Shown one piece after another: positions 19,926-28,331 of a stretch of DNA of 64,000 nucleotides. The stretch comes from Planctomycetaceae bacterium. GTDB taxonomy: Bacteria; Planctomycetota; Planctomycetia; Planctomycetales; Planctomycetaceae. Under the pieces are notes generated by a model. The model did not search any database. It had not been told where the DNA came from and saw only the letters and a program-made list of their open reading frames with translations. Both the position numbers and the translations under genes were made by a program. Each line of letters begins with the position of its first letter. The first letter of the stretch is position 1. The DNA lies in the NCBI GenBank assembly GCA_024742875.1, contig JANSXP010000003.1:62001-126000 (forward strand), given 5' to 3'.

Positions 19926-20252
19926 GGCGAAGAGACTCCTGAGGGCACGATCCAAAAAGCAGACAATTTCTCAGGCCAGACGACGAACAGAGGGCAACCA
20001 CGCCTGTCGGTCACAGTGGAGGATCCTCGTGCGGCCCAGCATTATCGGCGGTGGAATGTGTCAGGATAGGCGCAATCGGCAGGATTTTCACACCCGCGTC
20101 GTCGATTCGCGGAATCTGCCGCAGGTGGGAAATCGCCTGTGATTTGAATGCAGGATAAGGGTAAAACTGGGTTGAACTGGAGGTTGTCTGACGATAACTT
20201 TCTCGCTTCCCGCTTCGCCGCATTCCGATGCGATTCACGCGAACGGTCACAT
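19926..20252. other. Intergenic region before the tRNA gene
   Basis: About 330 bases between the minus-strand maf start and the plus-strand tRNA. No ORF, hairpin or repeat stood out. It should hold the promoters of both flanking units. Confidence 0.5.
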
Positions 20253-20328
<76 letters not shown>

Positions 20329-20352
20329 TCGGACGGCTGTGCGAACATTGAA

Positions 20353-20387
20353 CCCTCGGTCACATACATTTTGTGGCCGAGGGTTTT
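20353..20387 (+). terminator. Rho-independent terminator after tRNA-Asn
   Basis: A twelve-pair stem (CCCTCGGTCACA / TGTGGCCGAGGG, one T-G pair) around a seven-base loop is followed by TTTT. It lies 27 bases after the tRNA and 70 bases before the next gene. Confidence 0.88.
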
Positions 20388-20457
20388 GTCGTTAGCCGCC
20401 TGAGATTTCCTGAATTTCGACAGAATCTTGTCCCCATTCTGACGCCGAGCGACAGTA

Positions 20458-21036
20458 TTGAGTGTTCGATTGATAGAAGCACTCGGTTTGTCGGATCATA
20501 AAGCACAGTTGGCGTTTGAGATTATCGCACGCGAAAACTCGCGGATGCTGACGGCGTATCTACGTACGCTGGTTGACGACGAGTCCGTAGTTGACGATCT
20601 GTTTCAGGAGTCGATGCTCGTTGCGTGGCGGAGACTCGACGAATGTGACCTCTCGCGACCGTTCGGACCATGGTTACGGGGGATTGCTGGACGGCTGGTA
20701 CTGGCACATTACCGGAAACGAAATGCGTTGCCGGTCTTTCTGAATGAGGCCCTGCTCACACATGTGGACCAGCAGTTTGAGTCCATCTCAACACGGCCCG
20801 GAGACACCTGGGACGAGAAGGTCGTGGCGATTCAAGAATGCATCGCTGCCTTGTCACCGTCGTACCGAGCTGCGATTGAGGGACGATACTTCGATGAACT
20901 GAAAACATCGGCACTCGCAGTACATCTCAACATTTCATTCGAGGCTTGCAAGAAGCGTCTGGTACGTGCTCGGGGCCTGCTGGCCGAGTGTCTCACACGT
21001 AAAGGGATTCTGGTCCCGTCGGAGGCCAGACCATGA
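20458..21036 (+). CDS. ECF-family RNA polymerase sigma factor
   Basis: This protein of about 192 residues has region 2 (YLRTLVDDESVVDDLFQES, then FGPWLRGIAGRLVL) and a region 4 helix-turn-helix (TSALAVHLNISFEACKKRL). It is of the planctomycete/Rhodopirellula ECF type. The start is uncertain: TTG at 20458, with another TTG four codons on. It is the first gene of a seven-gene plus-strand cluster and overlaps the following membrane gene by four bases (ATGA), the normal layout for a sigma and its membrane partner. Confidence 0.9.
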   Translation: MSVRLIEALGLSDHKAQLAFEIIARENSRMLTAYLRTLVDDESVVDDLFQESMLVAWRRLDECDLSRPFGPWLRGIAGRLVLAHYRKRNALPVFLNEALLTHVDQQFESISTRPGDTWDEKVVAIQECIAALSPSYRAAIEGRYFDELKTSALAVHLNISFEACKKRLVRARGLLAECLTRKGILVPSEARP

Positions 21037-22082
21037 GTGGTGAAAAACACGAACATGGTTCGTTATCAGACTGGCTGGATGCCGACCAGCGCGTTCAAAG
21101 TGAACACCATGAGCGCTTTGACGACCTCGACCACACTGCGGACGCACTTGTCGTGCATGGACTCCTGCGCGATATGTCGCGACACGACGATGCAGTTGAA
21201 GAACGTCGCATCACACAACTGTTGTCGCAGATCGAGCAGCATGAAGAGTCCCAAGAGGATCAACAGGGGGAATCTCAAAGCACTCGCCGCAGGACTTATC
21301 AGGAGGGTCACGGATTAGGTCTGAGATCTTTGGCCCTTGCAGCTGGTGCAGGTCTAGCAGCATGTCTCGTGATCGCATTCTTTGTCACCCGTCCAAGCAC
21401 TCTGAGTGCTGCGGAAGCTCTGGAGAGGATGATTGCGTCCGCAACACAGTCTGTTGATCGGGCCTACGAGATCCATGTGCTGGAAGAATACCGGCAGCGA
21501 AGAAAACCAGACAACCTGTCGGAACAACAGTGGCTTGCCGAGTCCAGCGAGAATGTAGACGGTGCCATGCTGTATGTCGGCGGTACAGACCGGCACGTTT
21601 TTGTTCGCACGTTGGCAGATGGTCGCGAGAAGAAGAGCGGCTGTGACGGAACCGAAAGCTGGGCGTTTCGGGAAGATGGTCCCGTTCACGTAAGCGACGA
21701 TCTGACACGATTTCGCGGGAAAGTCCCGGGACAACAGCAGAGCATTGCGTTTACCGACCTGTATTCTCAACTCACGTCGCTCCGTGATGGCTACAACGTT
21801 GAGTTGAGTGAGCCCACCGATCGAGAAAGTCACTACGGACGGCTTGTTGGGCATCGCAAGTCCCGCGAAGTCCGTGGCCCCAAGTCGATCGAGATTCTCT
21901 TTGACCGAGACGATGGGACGATTCATCGGATGATTCTGGACGGCCTTCCTCGTGGCCACGGGGGACCGAAGAAAGTCGAACTCGTGTTGGTGTCGCAGGA
22001 ATCGCTCGACGATGCGTTTTACTCTCACGTCTTTCACCACGACGGTGGGCGAAAGATCAAACGCGAGGACGCAAAGCCATGA
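21033..22082 (+). CDS. Membrane-anchored anti-sigma-like protein
   Basis: The first 100 residues are acidic, His-rich and soluble, followed by one membrane helix (LALAAGAGLAACLVIAFFV). The outer part begins with TLSAAEALERMIASA, a helix typical of planctomycete proteins next to ECF sigma factors, and continues as a beta-rich domain of about 200 residues resembling LolA/RseB-like folds. The position directly after the sigma factor and the one-pass topology make an anti-sigma or sigma-regulating role likely, but no zinc-binding anti-sigma motif is present. It overlaps the next gene by ATGA. Confidence 0.72.
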   Translation: MSGEKHEHGSLSDWLDADQRVQSEHHERFDDLDHTADALVVHGLLRDMSRHDDAVEERRITQLLSQIEQHEESQEDQQGESQSTRRRTYQEGHGLGLRSLALAAGAGLAACLVIAFFVTRPSTLSAAEALERMIASATQSVDRAYEIHVLEEYRQRRKPDNLSEQQWLAESSENVDGAMLYVGGTDRHVFVRTLADGREKKSGCDGTESWAFREDGPVHVSDDLTRFRGKVPGQQQSIAFTDLYSQLTSLRDGYNVELSEPTDRESHYGRLVGHRKSREVRGPKSIEILFDRDDGTIHRMILDGLPRGHGGPKKVELVLVSQESLDDAFYSHVFHHDGGRKIKREDAKP

Positions 22083-23659
22083 TGAATCTCAGACAGAAGA
22101 TCACGGCATGCGTTTTGGCTTTGCTGTGTCCGATTTCCCTGCCGGCACAACAACCAAAGACCGATGCGGTGCTCTCCGCAATAGATCGAAATTCCGATGG
22201 GAGTCTGTCGGAAAGTGAGGTCAAAGCTGCACCTGCTTCGATTCGCGGGCTTGATACTAACGGCGATGGATTTGTTTCCCGCGAAGAAGTCCAGGGACGC
22301 AATCGGCGTTCAGCGGGGGGAAGCCGCCTGGGAGGTTACGAAACTCCACCGCCAGCCAACAGAGTACCAGAACACGACTACAACATTGTTGTGGGACGCC
22401 TCACGGACCAGAGTGCGACGATTCGCGTGTTGCTGCACATTGATGCCAGGGTCTCGCTGTCGTACGGAACAGTGAGCGGTGAGCACACAAACGACCTTGC
22501 AGTAAGAAGCGTGACCAGCGGCAGACCGGTCGACTTCGTACTTGAGGAGCTGTCACCGAACGTTCGGTACTTCTACCAGTTGCATTATGAGTCGCGTGAT
22601 CGGGAAAAGCGTAGCGAAGAATACACGTTTCATACTCAGCGGGACGCGAGCAGTCCGTTTGTCTTCACCGTGCAGGCAGATTCGCACCTTGATGAAAACA
22701 CGAGTGGTGATGTTTACCTTCGCACGCTCGGCAATGCTCTGGCCGATCAGCCTGACTTCCATTTCGCCCTGGGCGACACATTTATGACGGGGAAGTACGT
22801 GGAGCCGGAGTTGTCCGAACCGCAGTACTTAGCTCAACGGTACTACCTTGGTCAGTTGTGCCATTCCGCCGCTTTGTACTTCGCTCTGGGTAATCATGAC
22901 GGCGAATCCGGTAATCGCGGGTCGAACGTGTGGGCGACCGAGACTCGCAAGCGTTACATTCCAAATCCGTTTCCGAACGAATTCTTCACGGGCAATGAAC
23001 AACGTGAACGCGAAGTTGGGCTGCCGGAGAACTATTACCAGTTCGAGTGGGGCGACTGTCAGTTCATTGTGCTCGATCCGTTTCGCCACACGAGAACCCG
23101 CGGTCGCGGCGGATCAGGCGATAACTGGCACTGGACGCTTGGAGAACATCAGTATCAGTGGTTGAAACGCTCGCTCGAACAATGTGACGCGAAATTGCGA
23201 TTCGTGTTTCTGCATCACCTCGTGGGCGGCAGCGATCGCAACCAGCGAGGTGGGGCGGAAGCGGCTGCATTCTGGGAATGGGGTGGCAAAGGCTTATCGG
23301 GAGAAATCGAGTTCGAACGCCATCGGCCCGGCTGGGGTAAGCCGATTCATCAACTGCTTGTTGAGCATGGCGTGAACATCGTCTTTCATGGCCACGACCA
23401 CATGTTCATTAAGCAGGATCTTGATGGCGTCGTTTATCAGTTAGTGCCGCAGCCCGGGCATCCTCGATCAGGAACAAAGAGCGCAAAAGAGTATGGCTAT
23501 CTGAGCGGAGAAGTTCAGGGCAGCAGTGGCCATGTCCGAGTTCGCGTCAACGGGGACTCTGCTCGCGTCGACTATGTCCGAGCGTACCTCCCGGCAGCAG
23601 AAGGCGGAAACCGACGGAACGGTGACGTGAGTTACTCGTACATGCTCTCCGAAAAATAA
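22079..23659 (+). CDS. Secreted metallophosphoesterase with N-terminal EF-hands
   Basis: A signal peptide (ITACVLALLCPISLPAQ) is followed by two EF-hand loops (DRNSDGSLSESE, DTNGDGFVSREE). Residues about 100-190 look like the fibronectin-like domain seen before purple-acid-phosphatase-type enzymes. The catalytic domain has the full metal-binding set: QADSH, LGDTF, GNHD, HHLVGG and GHDH. It should be a calcium-responsive extracytoplasmic phosphatase or phosphodiesterase; the substrate is unknown. It is the third gene of the sigma-led cluster. Confidence 0.88.
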   Translation: MMNLRQKITACVLALLCPISLPAQQPKTDAVLSAIDRNSDGSLSESEVKAAPASIRGLDTNGDGFVSREEVQGRNRRSAGGSRLGGYETPPPANRVPEHDYNIVVGRLTDQSATIRVLLHIDARVSLSYGTVSGEHTNDLAVRSVTSGRPVDFVLEELSPNVRYFYQLHYESRDREKRSEEYTFHTQRDASSPFVFTVQADSHLDENTSGDVYLRTLGNALADQPDFHFALGDTFMTGKYVEPELSEPQYLAQRYYLGQLCHSAALYFALGNHDGESGNRGSNVWATETRKRYIPNPFPNEFFTGNEQREREVGLPENYYQFEWGDCQFIVLDPFRHTRTRGRGGSGDNWHWTLGEHQYQWLKRSLEQCDAKLRFVFLHHLVGGSDRNQRGGAEAAAFWEWGGKGLSGEIEFERHRPGWGKPIHQLLVEHGVNIVFHGHDHMFIKQDLDGVVYQLVPQPGHPRSGTKSAKEYGYLSGEVQGSSGHVRVRVNGDSARVDYVRAYLPAAEGGNRRNGDVSYSYMLSEK

Positions 23660-23690
23660 TCAGAAACCTCAAGCGCCAAAGAAATACGTC

Positions 23691-24107
23691 ATGAAGCAAT
23701 TGTTGAAAGTCACAGTAGCATTCGCGTTGCTGGCTATCTCTGTTCCTGCTTTTGCTCAACAGAGTAGCAAAGGCCAAAGTAAGAGGTTGCAGGGACAGCG
23801 AGAAGATCGCGGAGAAACACCACTTCGCGGTCAGCAGCGCGGGCGCGGTATGCAGCGTCGTGATCGCGGCGGGCAAAGCGAAGGAGGCTTGTTTCGACTG
23901 CTGGATGTCGACCGTAACGGAAAGCTGTCTGCAAGAGAGATCGATGGTGCGGTCGCTGCGTTGATGAAGCTGGATGCGAACAAAGACGGCACTCTTGATG
24001 CTGACGAACTGGTTATTCGTGGCGGACGTCGTCAGGTCCGAAGCGCGAACTCAGGCAGGAACAAATCACGTGAAGACGCACCGACGAAACGAGGGCAGAA
24101 GCAATGA
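23691..24107 (+). CDS. Small secreted EF-hand protein
   Basis: This 138-residue protein has a signal peptide (LLKVTVAFALLAISVPAFAQ), an Arg/Gly/Gln-rich basic stretch, and a pair of EF-hand loops (DVDRNGKLSAREI, DANKDGTLDADEL). The C-terminus is basic. It is likely a small calcium-binding periplasmic protein working with the neighbouring phosphatase or sulfatase. It overlaps the sulfatase start by ATGA. Confidence 0.85.
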   Translation: MKQLLKVTVAFALLAISVPAFAQQSSKGQSKRLQGQREDRGETPLRGQQRGRGMQRRDRGGQSEGGLFRLLDVDRNGKLSAREIDGAVAALMKLDANKDGTLDADELVIRGGRRQVRSANSGRNKSREDAPTKRGQKQ

Positions 24108-25585
24108 GTCGAATAGCTGTTCGTAGATTTCTTCGTTCAAAAGAATCTCTCGCCACTCTGTTGATCTTATTGGTGCCTGTCGGATCAGCCTGCGCCGCGG
24201 ATCGTCCCAACATTGTGTTCATGATGTCGGACGACCAGGCGTGGAATGGACTCTCCGTGCCAATGCATCCTGATCTGGATTGGTCAAAGAGTTCCATCGT
24301 GGAGACACCGAACCTTGAAAAGCTGGCGGCTCAGGGAATGCGATTCACAGCCGCCTATGCGCCTGCGTCGGTATGTGCGCCCACACGGATCAGTCTTCAA
24401 ACCGGAAAGAGCCCCGCAGCGGTTCACTGGACTAAAGCCTCTCGTAGTGTGACCGCGGTAGACGGTTACAAGATGATCGGTCCTCGCAACGTCCGCCAGA
24501 TTGACCGAAACGAAACCACGATCGGGAAACTGCTACGAGACGCTGGTTATCGAACGGCACACTTTGGCAAATGGCATATCAACGGTGGAGGCCCAGCCGC
24601 ACACGGATATGACGAGAGCGACGGCGACATCGGCAATGAGTACGCATTCCAATACCGCGATCCAAACCCGGCTGACATCTTCGGCATGGCGAAGCGGGCG
24701 GCTGCCTTTATGGAGCAGAGCAAAAAGGCCAACAAGCCATTCTTCCTTCAGATGTCGTGGCATGCACTGCACGCACCGCAGAATGCTCTGACGACGACGC
24801 TCGCCAAATACGCTCAGCGTATGAATAGCAGTGTTGACGAAAAACGCGTCGGCAGTGCAGCGATCGCTGAGAACCTCGATACGGGAGTTGGGATGGTCGT
24901 CGATGCAATCGATCGACTTGATCTGGCCGACAACACCTTTGTGATTTACATGTCGGACAACGGAAGTGGCGGCGGCGGTGGAAGAAGACGCGGTGGCGGG
25001 CTGTCTGGAGGAAAGGGCAGCGTGTGGGAAGGCGGTATTCGCAGCCCCTTCATCATTCGTGGTCCGGGCATTCCGGGCAATTCATGGTGTCATGAACGAA
25101 TCGTCGGCTACGACTTGTTCCCAACGTACTGCGAATGGGCGGGGATTGCATCGTCGAAACTGCCTCCGCAGATCGAAGGCGGCAGCATCGTCAATCTGCT
25201 TGATGACGGAAAAGGATTGGTGAAGCGCCCTCGCGAAGAAATGGTGTTTCACTTTCCTCACTACCAGAGCGGCGATGGTCCTCATTCAGCCTTGTTTCTT
25301 GGCAATTACAAGCTGATGAAGTTCTACGAAACCGAACGGCTCGCGTTGTTCGACATCGCAGCAGATATCTCAGAGCAAAACGACCTGTCGACTCAGCAGC
25401 CCCAGAAGGTCAAGGAACTCGACAAATTGCTGGAGCAGTATCTGCAGGAGGTTGACGCCCAAATGGCCGTTTCCAATCCACAGTACGATCCGGCCAAGCC
25501 ACCCGTATCACGCAAAGCCAGGGGCGGTAGAGGCAAGACAAAGAAGACTAGAAAACCTGGAACGAATAAGAGAGCCAACCAATGA
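24104..25585 (+). CDS. Secreted sulfatase (type I, formylglycine-dependent)
   Basis: This 493-residue enzyme has a signal peptide followed by IVFMMSDDQAWNG (metal-binding Asp pair), VCAPTR with Cys91 as the expected formylglycine residue, HFGKWHING, and MSDNGSG. These are all the core motifs of an arylsulfatase-family hydrolase. A loop rich in Gly and Arg follows the SDNG motif, and the C-terminus is a basic Lys/Arg tail that may bind anionic glycans. The substrate cannot be told from sequence. ATGA overlaps link it to both neighbours, so it is clearly part of the sigma-led operon. Confidence 0.92.
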   Translation: MSRIAVRRFLRSKESLATLLILLVPVGSACAADRPNIVFMMSDDQAWNGLSVPMHPDLDWSKSSIVETPNLEKLAAQGMRFTAAYAPASVCAPTRISLQTGKSPAAVHWTKASRSVTAVDGYKMIGPRNVRQIDRNETTIGKLLRDAGYRTAHFGKWHINGGGPAAHGYDESDGDIGNEYAFQYRDPNPADIFGMAKRAAAFMEQSKKANKPFFLQMSWHALHAPQNALTTTLAKYAQRMNSSVDEKRVGSAAIAENLDTGVGMVVDAIDRLDLADNTFVIYMSDNGSGGGGGRRRGGGLSGGKGSVWEGGIRSPFIIRGPGIPGNSWCHERIVGYDLFPTYCEWAGIASSKLPPQIEGGSIVNLLDDGKGLVKRPREEMVFHFPHYQSGDGPHSALFLGNYKLMKFYETERLALFDIAADISEQNDLSTQQPQKVKELDKLLEQYLQEVDAQMAVSNPQYDPAKPPVSRKARGGRGKTKKTRKPGTNKRANQ

Positions 25586-26295
25586 TCCAGATCAGATATG
25601 TGCTGACGCTCGGCGCGCTGTTGGTCGCCAGCATTCAGAGTGCAGTTGCTCAGCAGCCACTTCGCAAGCCTCGCATCGAAGACACCATCAAGGCGAATGT
25701 CTACGCGGACAACTCATTCAGGCTGTACATCAACGGTGAACTTGTTGCGGTCGATTCGATTGCATTCGTTCCGCACAACGTTGTTTCGGTGGATGTGCTT
25801 CCTGCGTACCCCATGACGATCGCCGTAATGGCTATCGACAATGCTGATCCGAAAACGGGCATGGAATACGCCAACACAAACATTGGCGATGGCGGCTTCA
25901 TTCTGAAACTGGGCGACGGCACGGTAACGAACGCCAATTGGAAAGCAAGGAAATTCTCGTGGGGACCGGTTGGCGGTGACGCAAAGAACCCGCGAGTCGT
26001 GAACATTCCAATTCCCAAAGACTGGTACGCGGTCGACTTCGACGACAGCAAATGGCCCAACGCGAAGGAATTCACGGAAGAGGAAATTGGCCCAAAATCA
26101 CCGTTCTTCGAACATGACTTCGAAGGAGCGAAGTTCATCTGGTCGGACGACGTAAAACTCGACAACGTTGTGTTGTTCCGAACGGTCGTGAAATCACCGC
26201 CCGACGGCAAGGATCGCCCTGACTTTCGCGGTCTGACAGACGTTGTCCCGCAACGACCACAACGAGGCGGACGTCGTCGCCCAAACGACAGGTAA
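25582..26295 (+). CDS. Secreted beta-sandwich protein, probable carbohydrate-binding module
   Basis: A signal peptide (LGALLVASIQSAVAQ) is followed by a region with the pattern of galactose-binding-like modules: ADNSFRLYINGELVA near the start and later WYAVDFDDSKW, then FIWSDDVKLDNVVLFRTVV. Such modules are often fused to glycoside hydrolases but here stand alone. The C-terminus is an Arg/Gly-rich tail. It overlaps the sulfatase stop by four bases. A glycan-binding role is inferred from the fold pattern only. Confidence 0.7.
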   Translation: MIQIRYVLTLGALLVASIQSAVAQQPLRKPRIEDTIKANVYADNSFRLYINGELVAVDSIAFVPHNVVSVDVLPAYPMTIAVMAIDNADPKTGMEYANTNIGDGGFILKLGDGTVTNANWKARKFSWGPVGGDAKNPRVVNIPIPKDWYAVDFDDSKWPNAKEFTEEEIGPKSPFFEHDFEGAKFIWSDDVKLDNVVLFRTVVKSPPDGKDRPDFRGLTDVVPQRPQRGGRRRPNDR

Positions 26296-26338
26296 ACGCC
26301 CACACAAGCAGAATCGAAAACACTCCCGAGTATTCCTC

Positions 26339-28006
26339 ATGAATCGACTCCTCTCACTGACGTTTTTTTTGACGTTGTCTCCGCATTTCGCAATGGCTCA
26401 TGAGGGACACTCCCATGCGCCTTCCCCTCAAGCCCAGAAGAAGATCATTCGGCTCAACACGGAGCCACCAAAGGTTCACTTTGTTGTGCAGCGTCGAGCC
26501 GAAGAACCAGAACGCCCGGAACTAACAAAACTGTTCGATCCCTTTGCGGAAAAGGTGAAGGTTCGGTTTGACCGAGAATTCCTGTACGTTGAGTCGGACG
26601 GTATGCCCGGCCATCCGATGATGATCGGCATCACAGCATGGCAACAGCAAGTCCCGCTGCCTCAACCATACGCCGGCAATAACGCATGGAGGATTCCACT
26701 GCACCCAGTTCCCGCGAAGAACCCATTGTCCGCCAAAACGAACTTCTTTCGCGGTGCCATCGCTCTTGCTGCCAACGGCGTCCCGATATTCAACCCGATC
26801 AAAAACGACGGCAAGACGGATACATTTCTGGCAGGCGAGTTGGATCAATGGGGCGGGCACTGCGGTCGAGCGGACGATTATCACTATCACGTCGCACCAG
26901 TGCATCTTGAGAAGGTTGTTGGCATCGACAAACCAATCGCCGTGGCTCTCGATGGGTATCCGATTTATGGATACAACGACCCCGGCGGCAAACCGCCAAC
27001 AGATCTGGATTTGCTGAATGGTCACAAAGGACCGGACGGGGCGTATCACTACCACGCAACAAAGACGTATCCATACTTAAACGGTGGATTCTACGGCGAA
27101 GTGGTCGAACGAGGCGGTCAGGTTGATCCACAACCACGAGCACAAGGTGTGCGTCCCGCGTTGCGTGGCCTGCGGGGAGCGAAGATCACGGGATTTGAGA
27201 ATCCGAAGCCGGATAGCTACGTGGTGCGCTATGATGTCTTCGGGGAAAAGCGATCGGTTGAGTACACGGTTGCGGAGGATGGATCAGCGACTTTCACATT
27301 TGTTTCGCCGCAAGGCACGACCACGGAAAACTACAATCCGCGTCAACGTGGCGGTGACGGAGGAAACCGTCGTCGAAATACAGATCCGCCTCCGCGCCGG
27401 AATCAGTTGCAAAGGGATCCGAGTGCGACAGATCAACGTGGCGGACCGCCTAAGGGCGACCGAGACGCCGTCGTGCGAGCGCTCGATACGAACGCTGACG
27501 GCACGATTGACAAGGCCGAGTTGCAAAAAGCGGCCATCGCCCTTCGTACCCTCGACAAGAACAACGATGGGAGCATCACGCGAGAAGAACTTGCCGCAAG
27601 TCCAGGGCGATTCAATCCAACCGACCGGGCAGGCGGCCCTCGTGGCCCGCAACCCGGGGAAGGTCCCCGACAGCCGTGGATTCTGGTTCACAGGGATGAG
27701 ATCGATCTTGATAAGAACAACGTTATCAGCCGTGACGAGATTGTCGGCGAAGCAAAGAAGGCATTCGCAGGCTACGACTCGAATAAGGACGGTAAGCTGA
27801 CTGCCAGCGAGTTGTCCAAACGCAGTGGTTCACGCGGTGCGATGGCTGGATTCCTGAAAGGGCACTCCAATGAGATCGACCGCGATGGCGACGGCATCCT
27901 GACTCAAGCCGAAGCGGTCGGAAATGCCGAGCGAATGTTCAACAAGATGGACCGCGATAACAACGGAGAGATCAGCCCAGAGGAGATGAACGCATCACGC
28001 CGCTAG
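26339..28006 (+). CDS. Secreted YHYH-domain protein with six EF-hand loops
   Basis: The ATG at 26339 starts a signal peptide (MNRLLSLTFFLTLSPHFAMA); a longer ORF start lies inside the previous gene. Residues about 75-285 are a YHYH domain with two signature copies, DYHYHVAP and AYHYHATKTYPY. After a basic Pro/Arg linker, the C-terminal third has six EF-hand-like loops (for example DTNADGTIDKAEL, DKNNDGSITREEL, DRDGDGILTQAEA, DRDNNGEISPEEM). The YHYH family is secreted and of unknown function; the His-rich motifs suggest metal binding. It is the last gene of the cluster. Confidence 0.88.
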   Translation: MNRLLSLTFFLTLSPHFAMAHEGHSHAPSPQAQKKIIRLNTEPPKVHFVVQRRAEEPERPELTKLFDPFAEKVKVRFDREFLYVESDGMPGHPMMIGITAWQQQVPLPQPYAGNNAWRIPLHPVPAKNPLSAKTNFFRGAIALAANGVPIFNPIKNDGKTDTFLAGELDQWGGHCGRADDYHYHVAPVHLEKVVGIDKPIAVALDGYPIYGYNDPGGKPPTDLDLLNGHKGPDGAYHYHATKTYPYLNGGFYGEVVERGGQVDPQPRAQGVRPALRGLRGAKITGFENPKPDSYVVRYDVFGEKRSVEYTVAEDGSATFTFVSPQGTTTENYNPRQRGGDGGNRRRNTDPPPRRNQLQRDPSATDQRGGPPKGDRDAVVRALDTNADGTIDKAELQKAAIALRTLDKNNDGSITREELAASPGRFNPTDRAGGPRGPQPGEGPRQPWILVHRDEIDLDKNNVISRDEIVGEAKKAFAGYDSNKDGKLTASELSKRSGSRGAMAGFLKGHSNEIDRDGDGILTQAEAVGNAERMFNKMDRDNNGEISPEEMNASRR

Positions 28007-28019
28007 CCTGCCAGTCTCC

Positions 28020-28331
28020 TCAACCCGTTTTCAACCGATTCAACACCTGAGTCACGCGAGCCCGGCTCACCCCCAGATAACGGGCCAATTCAGCCCGCGT
28101 CTCGACCTCGCCGGAATCCAGAAGCGACTGGTAATATCGAGCCCGCTCCATGCCATCATGGCGAGGCTTCTTATGTTCGCATTTGGGATGCGGAATGGCC
28201 GAAATGGGGTTCCACGGGTAGAACTCGACTTTCGGCGATCGACGTAAGTTGTTGATATGAAAGGCCCCCAGCTCAACGAGCCCATGTTCGCATAGAGTAC
28301 GACTCGGGGAGCTTTTCCGACGGTCATACAA
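28020..28331 (-). CDS. Small helix-turn-helix ORF overlapping the recombinase 3' end
   Basis: This 103-residue frame overlaps the last 265 bases of the recombinase frame. Its C-terminal half is convincing protein, with a clear helix-turn-helix (AELARYLGVSRARVTQVL), while the recombinase frame over the same bases looks random. The real start may be internal (an ATG at the MERARYYQSL segment). Either it is a separate DNA-binding protein, or it is the true C-terminus of the recombinase that has been put out of frame. HTH segments of this kind are often found with planctomycete serine recombinases. Confidence 0.5.
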   Translation of the reverse strand: MYDRRKSSPSRTLCEHGLVELGAFHINNLRRSPKVEFYPWNPISAIPHPKCEHKKPRHDGMERARYYQSLLDSGEVETRAELARYLGVSRARVTQVLNRLKTG

